The translations under genes and the position numbers were made by a program. Shown here piece after piece: positions 7,686 to 10,754 of a DNA stretch of 10,754 nt. This DNA is from Clostridia bacterium (lineage in GTDB: Bacteria; Bacillota; Clostridia; Oscillospirales; CAG-382). The stretch covers positions 1-10,754 of the forward strand of contig CAAEPN010000121.1 in assembly GCA_900757905.1 (NCBI GenBank), given 5' to 3'. The notes below the pieces were generated by a model. The model did no database searches and was not told the DNA's origin. It saw only the letters and a list, made by a program, of their open reading frames with translations. Positions within the stretch are counted from its first letter, which is position 1. Each line of letters opens with the position of its first letter.

Positions 7686-8969
7686 ATGACATCACCTCTT
7701 GCGGATAAGATCCGCCCGAAAACGCTGTCCGACGTGGTCGGACAGGAGCATTTGTTCGGCAAGGACAGCCTGCTTTCCCGTGCCGTCGCGTCCGGAAAGA
7801 TCCCGAATATGATCTTTTACGGGCCGTCGGGAACCGGAAAAACGACGGTTGCCAACATCATTGCCCAAGGCGCCGGTATGACCTTGCGAAAGATCAATGC
7901 GACAAGCGCTTCTCTTGCCGATATCAAGGCCGTCCTTGAAGAGACCGGCTCCATGTTCGGCTCGGAGGGAATTTTGCTGTACCTTGACGAAATACAGTAT
8001 TTCAACAAAAAACAGCAGCAGAGTCTTCTCGAATTTATTGAGGACGGACGGATAACGCTTATCTGTTCGACGACCGACAACCCGTATTTTTCGGTTTATC
8101 CGGCGGTGCTTTCACGCTGTTCGGTCTTTGAATTCAAGCCGGTTTGCGCGTCTGAGATCAAGCGTGCCTTGACGCGTGCCTACCGCATTCTCTGCCAAGA
8201 GGACGGAAAAGAGTTTACGCAAGACGCGCCTTTGCCGAAAAATGTGGACGAAACCTTTTCTTATATCGCCTCCGCTGCCTGCGGCGACGTCAGACGGGCG
8301 CTCGGCGCTTTGGAGCTTTGCTATGGCGCGGCAGGAGAAAATATGAGCTTGTCGCTTGCTTCGCAGAGCATTTCCGCCTATTCGCTCAAAATGGATAAGG
8401 ACGGCAACGAACACTATGACCTAATGTCGGCGTTTCAGAAGTCGATACGTGGCTCCGACCCCGACGCGGCTGTTTTTTACCTTGCCAAAATGCTTGAAGC
8501 TGGCGATCTTCTTTCGCCGATACGGCGGTTGCTCGTTATCGCGTCGGAGGATATCGGCCTTGCTTATCCGATGGCGGCGGTCGTGGTCAAGGCGTGCTGT
8601 GACAACGCCGTGCAGTTAGGACTTCCCGAAGCAAGACTGCCGCTTGCGCAAGCGGTCATCTTCCTTGCTACGCTTCCCAAATCCAATTCCGCCTATAAAG
8701 CCTATGCCGCCGCTGCCGCCGATATCCACGCCGGGCGCGGCATGAATATGCCGGATTATATCCGCGATTCCAGCCAGCCGTCCGCCGATAAGAACCGCGC
8801 CTACGTCTATCCGCACGAGTATCCGAATCATTGGTACGACCAAACCTATCTGCCGGAGGACGTGAAAGACCGCACTTATTACAAGTACGCTGACAACAAG
8901 ACCGAACGTGCGGCAAAGGAGTATTGGGAAAAGGTCAAAAAGCGCGCTCTCTCGTCGGAAAACGACTGA
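7686..8969 (+). CDS. rarA: Replication-associated recombination protein A (RarA/MgsA AAA+ ATPase)
   Basis: RarA is a clamp-loader-like AAA+ ATPase that acts at stalled replication forks and interacts with SSB. The 427-residue protein shows PLADKIRPKTLSDVVGQEHL (4-23), Walker A GPSGTGKT (46-53), Walker B LLYLDEI (97-103) running into QYFNKKQQQSLLEFIEDG, sensor 1 STTDNPYFSVYPAVLSR (128-144) with the arginine finger Arg144, and the RarA-specific C-terminal blocks VIASEDIGLAYP, GRGMNMPDYIRD and YVYPHEYPNHWYDQTYLP. The Gln at the position where enterobacterial RarA has His (DEIHRFNK) is common in clostridial members. ATG 7686 has AGGAG 5 nt upstream. The gene begins 32 nt after the DUF4340 gene with no terminator between, so it may be partly read from the ABC operon promoter. 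Confidence 0.96.
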   Translation: MTSPLADKIRPKTLSDVVGQEHLFGKDSLLSRAVASGKIPNMIFYGPSGTGKTTVANIIAQGAGMTLRKINATSASLADIKAVLEETGSMFGSEGILLYLDEIQYFNKKQQQSLLEFIEDGRITLICSTTDNPYFSVYPAVLSRCSVFEFKPVCASEIKRALTRAYRILCQEDGKEFTQDAPLPKNVDETFSYIASAACGDVRRALGALELCYGAAGENMSLSLASQSISAYSLKMDKDGNEHYDLMSAFQKSIRGSDPDAAVFYLAKMLEAGDLLSPIRRLLVIASEDIGLAYPMAAVVVKACCDNAVQLGLPEARLPLAQAVIFLATLPKSNSAYKAYAAAAADIHAGRGMNMPDYIRDSSQPSADKNRAYVYPHEYPNHWYDQTYLPEDVKDRTYYKYADNKTERAAKEYWEKVKKRALSSEND

Positions 8970-9023
8970 AACCGTCGGATTCTGTCGAATCAAGCGGCAA
9001 AGACGCGCAATATGTCGAATAAA

Positions 9024-9056
9024 TCTGTCAGGATATTGAAGAAAATACTTGACAGA
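9024..9056 (+). promoter_or_regulatory. Inverted repeat overlapping the -35 box of the DUF1292 promoter
   Basis: TCTGTCA (9024-9030) and TGACAGA (9050-9056) are perfect 7-bp inverted arms separated by 19 bp, and the right arm covers most of the -35 hexamer. This could be an operator for a dimeric regulator, or chance, since the right arm is constrained by the TTGACA consensus. TGTCGAAT also occurs twice just upstream, at 8983-8990 and 9013-9020. Confidence 0.35.
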
Positions 9057-9077
9057 ATTGGAAAAATACGGTAAAAT
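9049..9077 (+). promoter_or_regulatory. Strong sigma-A type promoter
   Basis: TTGACA (9049-9054), a 17-bp spacer and TAAAAT (9072-9077) form an almost perfect housekeeping promoter. The transcription start should fall near 9084, about 20 nt before the DUF1292 gene. No terminator is visible after rarA, but this promoter makes the DUF1292 gene, and possibly the downstream RNA, an independent unit. Confidence 0.85.
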
Positions 9078-9106
9078 AGTACCATAACAGAATGGAGTGA
9101 AGAAAA

Positions 9107-9430
9107 GTGGCAGACGAAACGTTCGACTTTGAAGAAGAAGTTTTTACTCTTACAGACGAAGAAGGCAATGAAAGCGATTTCGAATTTATCGGCCGAATCG
9201 AGCTTGACGACAATACCTATGTTGCGCTCATTCCGGTGGATGGCGATGAAGAAGAATATGTCATCTTAAAGGTGGATAAAGACGAAAACGGCGAAGAATT
9301 CCTTATCACCATCGAGGATGACGAAGAATTCGATAAGGCCGCCGATGCCTTTGAAGATGAGTTTATGTCCGAGATCGATTATGACGCTGAAAACGGCGAA
9401 AGTGAAGAATCGGAAGAAACGAATAAATAA
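9107..9430 (+). CDS. DUF1292 family small acidic protein (YrzB-like)
   Basis: This 107-residue protein is very acidic and has the block pattern of DUF1292: a strand with FTLTDEEGNESDFEFIGRIEL (about 13-33), then TYVALIPVDGDEEEYVILKV and DENGEEFLITIEDDEEFDKAADAFED. Bacillus YrzB is the named relative; no biochemical function is known for the family. It has no signal peptide or membrane segment and is probably a cytoplasmic protein. The C-terminal ~15 residues are a low-complexity Glu/Ser tail. GTG 9107 is the start: GGAGTGA at 9094-9100 lies 6 nt upstream. It is transcribed from the promoter at 9049-9077. The strong promoter and good ribosome binding site suggest high expression. Confidence 0.9.
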   Translation: MADETFDFEEEVFTLTDEEGNESDFEFIGRIELDDNTYVALIPVDGDEEEYVILKVDKDENGEEFLITIEDDEEFDKAADAFEDEFMSEIDYDAENGESEESEETNK

Positions 9431-9462
9431 ACGGCCTTTCGCAAATACTGAAAGTGAAATGA

Positions 9463-9490
9463 GAACGCAGAACGGTTTCGCGTTCCTTTT
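9463..9490 (+). terminator. Terminator-like hairpin after the DUF1292 gene
   Basis: GAACGC (9463-9468) pairs with GCGTTC (9480-9485). Inside it, after a bulged A, GAA (9470-9472) pairs with TTC (9477-9479) around a CGGT loop. CTTTT follows at 9486-9490. The T-run is short, so termination would be leaky. The same TTTT can instead form the outer end of the closing helix of the RNA described next. Confidence 0.5.
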
Positions 9491-9717
9491 CGCTGGAGGG
9501 TGCGTGATGTTTGCTCATATAAACCCACATCATGAAAATGGAGTCCGAAGTTCCGAAAGCGGGATGCAGACCTCCTGTTTTCTCCCGATTCCCGGATGAA
9601 ACAAGCCGGAAAAAGGACCGGAGAAGCACAGACGCTGGTAGCACGTAGCGACGGACAGGACACCGCCCTTGCTATACGCAGGGTTTTCACTGGCACCACA
9701 CGGCTCCCCGGCTAAAA
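9487..9717 (+). ncRNA. ssrS: Probable 6S RNA (regulator of RNA polymerase)
   Basis: No coding sequence fits this stretch, but it folds by hand into one long rod. The closing helix pairs TTTT 9487-9490 with AAAA 9714-9717, GCTGG 9492-9496 with CCGGC 9708-9712, GGTGC 9499-9503 with GCACC 9693-9697, and GTG 9504-9506 with CAC 9688-9690. A large bubble follows, whose 3' strand carries a hairpin (CCCT-GC 9666-9672 with GC-AGGG 9678-9683). The internal helix pairs GTCCG 9543-9547 with CGGAC 9652-9656, TGC 9565-9567 with GCA 9641-9643, ACC 9570-9572 with GGT 9637-9639, CTGT 9575-9578 with ACAG 9628-9631, and TTCTCC 9580-9585 with GGAGAA 9620-9625. Closing stem, central bubble, 3'-strand hairpin and irregular inner stem are the 6S RNA plan; 6S RNA mimics an open promoter and sequesters sigma-A polymerase. 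Position near rarA supports this. Exact ends and promoter are not certain. It could instead be a long leader of the downstream gene. Confidence 0.62.
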
Positions 9718-9735
9718 TTCATGTATAACCCTTTG

Positions 9736-9772
9736 GCGGGCAGCTGATAAACAGCTGTCCGCTTTGCTTTTT
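9736..9772 (+). terminator. Intrinsic terminator after the structured RNA
   Basis: GCGGG-CAGCTG (9736-9746) pairs with CAGCTG-TCCGC (9752-9762) as an 11-bp stem with one G-U pair and the loop ATAAA. TTTGCTTTTT follows at 9763-9772. This is a convincing rho-independent terminator. It ends the transcript carrying the structured RNA and separates it from the pseudouridine synthase gene that starts 27-36 nt later. Confidence 0.8.
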
Positions 9773-9799
9773 CGACCGTTTAAAGACCCTGTTTCCGAG

Positions 9800-10754
9800 G
9801 TGAATATTATTCATACCCTGACCGTCAGAAAAAACGACGCGGACAAGCGCATTGACCGCTATCTTTTGAAAGCCCTTAACGGCATGCCGCAGTCGCTTTT
9901 GTATAAATTTTTGCGTACTAAACGCATTAAGCTCAACGGCAAAAAAGCCGAACCGAATACCATTCTTTCGGAAAACGATGTCATTGAGCTGTATATTTCC
10001 GACGAATTCTTTTCCGGTTCCGGCGTAAAAAAAGCGGAGGATGACCGTCTTGCGCGTCCTGCGTTTGACTTAAAGCCGGAGGAGATCGTCTATGAGGACG
10101 AAAACATCGTTCTTATCGATAAACCGCAGGGCGAATTGGTTCATGCCGATATGCCGGGCGAAAAGCCGAAAAACGCCGGTGAGACCTGCCTTGTCGACCG
10201 CCTTTGCGGCTACTTATACAAAAAAGGCGAATACGACCCGAAAGCCGAAACTACCTTTGCACCGGCTCTCTGCAACCGCCTTGACCGCAATACCTGCGGC
10301 ATTGTGATTGCCGCCAAAAATGCAAAAGCGCTTGCAATCCTCAATCAGAAGATCCGCGACCGGGAGCTTGAAAAGAAATATCTGTGCATGGTTTACGGCG
10401 TACCAAAAGAAAAAAACGCCACACTTTCCGATTTTCTCTATAAGGACAAGGCCGAAAACCGCGTTTATATCGCATCCACGCGTGCCGCGCTCAAAAAGGC
10501 GCACCGCATTAAATACGATGACGACATCAAAACCGTTATTACTAAGTATCGAGTGTTAAAAGCCTATGAGGACCGCAGCCTTTTGGAGGTCGAGCTTATT
10601 ACCGGCCGCACGCACCAGATCCGCGCGCACCTTGCCTTTATCGGACACCCCATTGTCGGCGACGGCAAATACGGCGTCAATCACAAAAAGACGACCGGCA
10701 AGCAGTTTCAGATGCTCTGCTCGTATTATTTGAAATTCTGCTTCCGCACCGACG
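9800..10754 (+). CDS. RluA-family pseudouridine synthase (3' end outside window)
   Basis: The open frame runs off the window after 318 codons. The N-terminal part (about 14-57, DKRIDRYLLKALNGMPQSLL...RIKLNGKKA) is an S4 RNA-binding domain. The catalytic domain shows IVLIDKPQGELVH (103-115), the active-site motif NRLDRNTCG with catalytic Asp162, and GRTHQIRAHLAFIGHPIVGDGKYG (269-292), so it converts uridine to pseudouridine in rRNA or tRNA. The target (RluC/RluD-like or other) cannot be told. In-frame start choices are GTG 9800 and, less usual, ATT 9806 or 9809. GTG 9800 has no ribosome binding site upstream and lies within GAGGTGA (9797-9803), which is itself an excellent ribosome binding site spaced 5 nt from ATT 9809. 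I annotate GTG by convention; ATT 9809 may be the real start. It follows a terminator, so it needs its own promoter, which I cannot see clearly. Confidence 0.92.
   Translation, partial: MNIIHTLTVRKNDADKRIDRYLLKALNGMPQSLLYKFLRTKRIKLNGKKAEPNTILSENDVIELYISDEFFSGSGVKKAEDDRLARPAFDLKPEEIVYEDENIVLIDKPQGELVHADMPGEKPKNAGETCLVDRLCGYLYKKGEYDPKAETTFAPALCNRLDRNTCGIVIAAKNAKALAILNQKIRDRELEKKYLCMVYGVPKEKNATLSDFLYKDKAENRVYIASTRAALKKAHRIKYDDDIKTVITKYRVLKAYEDRSLLEVELITGRTHQIRAHLAFIGHPIVGDGKYGVNHKKTTGKQFQMLCSYYLKFCFRTD

Noticed and set aside
8978..8991. GATTC/GAATC hairpin just after rarA
   Set aside because: Five weak base pairs and no T-run; not enough for a terminator.
9318..9599. 93-codon + strand frame overlapping the DUF1292 gene end and the structured RNA
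   Set aside because: It overlaps a well-supported gene in another frame, its protein has no recognisable pattern, and no ribosome binding site precedes it.
9363..9699. Two overlapping minus-strand frames across the non-coding region
   Set aside because: Composition is Ser/Arg-rich as expected for antisense shadows, with no start signals; the region is better explained by RNA structure.
9487..9717. RNase P RNA, tmRNA, SRP RNA, T-box or cobalamin riboswitch as the identity of the structured RNA
   Set aside because: The hallmark sequences are missing: no GGAAAGUCC/ACAGAA pair of RNase P, no tmRNA tRNA-like ends, no SRP GGAAGGAAGCAG-type loop, no AGGGUGGNACCGCG T-box element, and no convincing cobalamin core despite a CACTGG segment.

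Overview
The window is a gene-dense, housekeeping-type stretch of a Gram-positive chromosome. All genes are on the + strand, base composition is balanced, AGGAG-type ribosome binding sites are common, and GTG and TTG starts are used. The gene set (ScpB tail, RsmI, a TIGR01212 radical SAM protein, a GldA/F/G-like ABC cassette with a DUF4340 protein, RarA with the LDEIQYFNK Walker B variant, a YrzB-type DUF1292 protein and an RluA-family pseudouridine synthase) suggests Clostridia, probably an Oscillospirales/Ruminococcaceae-like gut anaerobe. That placement comes from family knowledge, not from a search.

Layout. Bases 3-2695 look like one tightly packed run: the C-terminal end of scpB, a maltose/galactoside-type O-acetyltransferase overlapping it by 14 nt, rsmI with a TTG start, and a YhcC-like radical SAM gene 4 nt after rsmI. 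A short intergenic region carries an imperfect direct repeat and an extended -10 promoter. That promoter leads a four-gene membrane operon at 2803-7653: ATPase, ABC-2 permease, GldG-like auxiliary protein and DUF4340 protein, coupled by overlaps or very short gaps. This is the GldA-F-G arrangement known from Bacteroidota gliding systems, but it also occurs in non-gliding Firmicutes where its substrate is unknown. rarA follows 32 nt later with no visible terminator between.

A consensus-like promoter (TTGACA, 17 bp spacer, TAAAAT) at 9049-9077 drives a small acidic DUF1292 gene. After it lies a 369-nt stretch without a gene (9431-9799). By hand this folds into a long rod with a closing helix, a large central bubble holding a small hairpin on its 3' strand, and an irregular internal helix. 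That is the architecture of 6S RNA (ssrS), and 6S RNA lies near rarA in Bacillus. It is followed by a strong intrinsic terminator and then by an RluA-family pseudouridine synthase that runs off the end of the window and has an ambiguous start (GTG, or ATT favoured by the ribosome binding site).

I found no phage, transposon, CRISPR or defence genes. The least ordinary items are the structured RNA at about 9487-9717, the uncharacterised GldAFG/DUF4340 cassette and the start-codon puzzle of the last gene.
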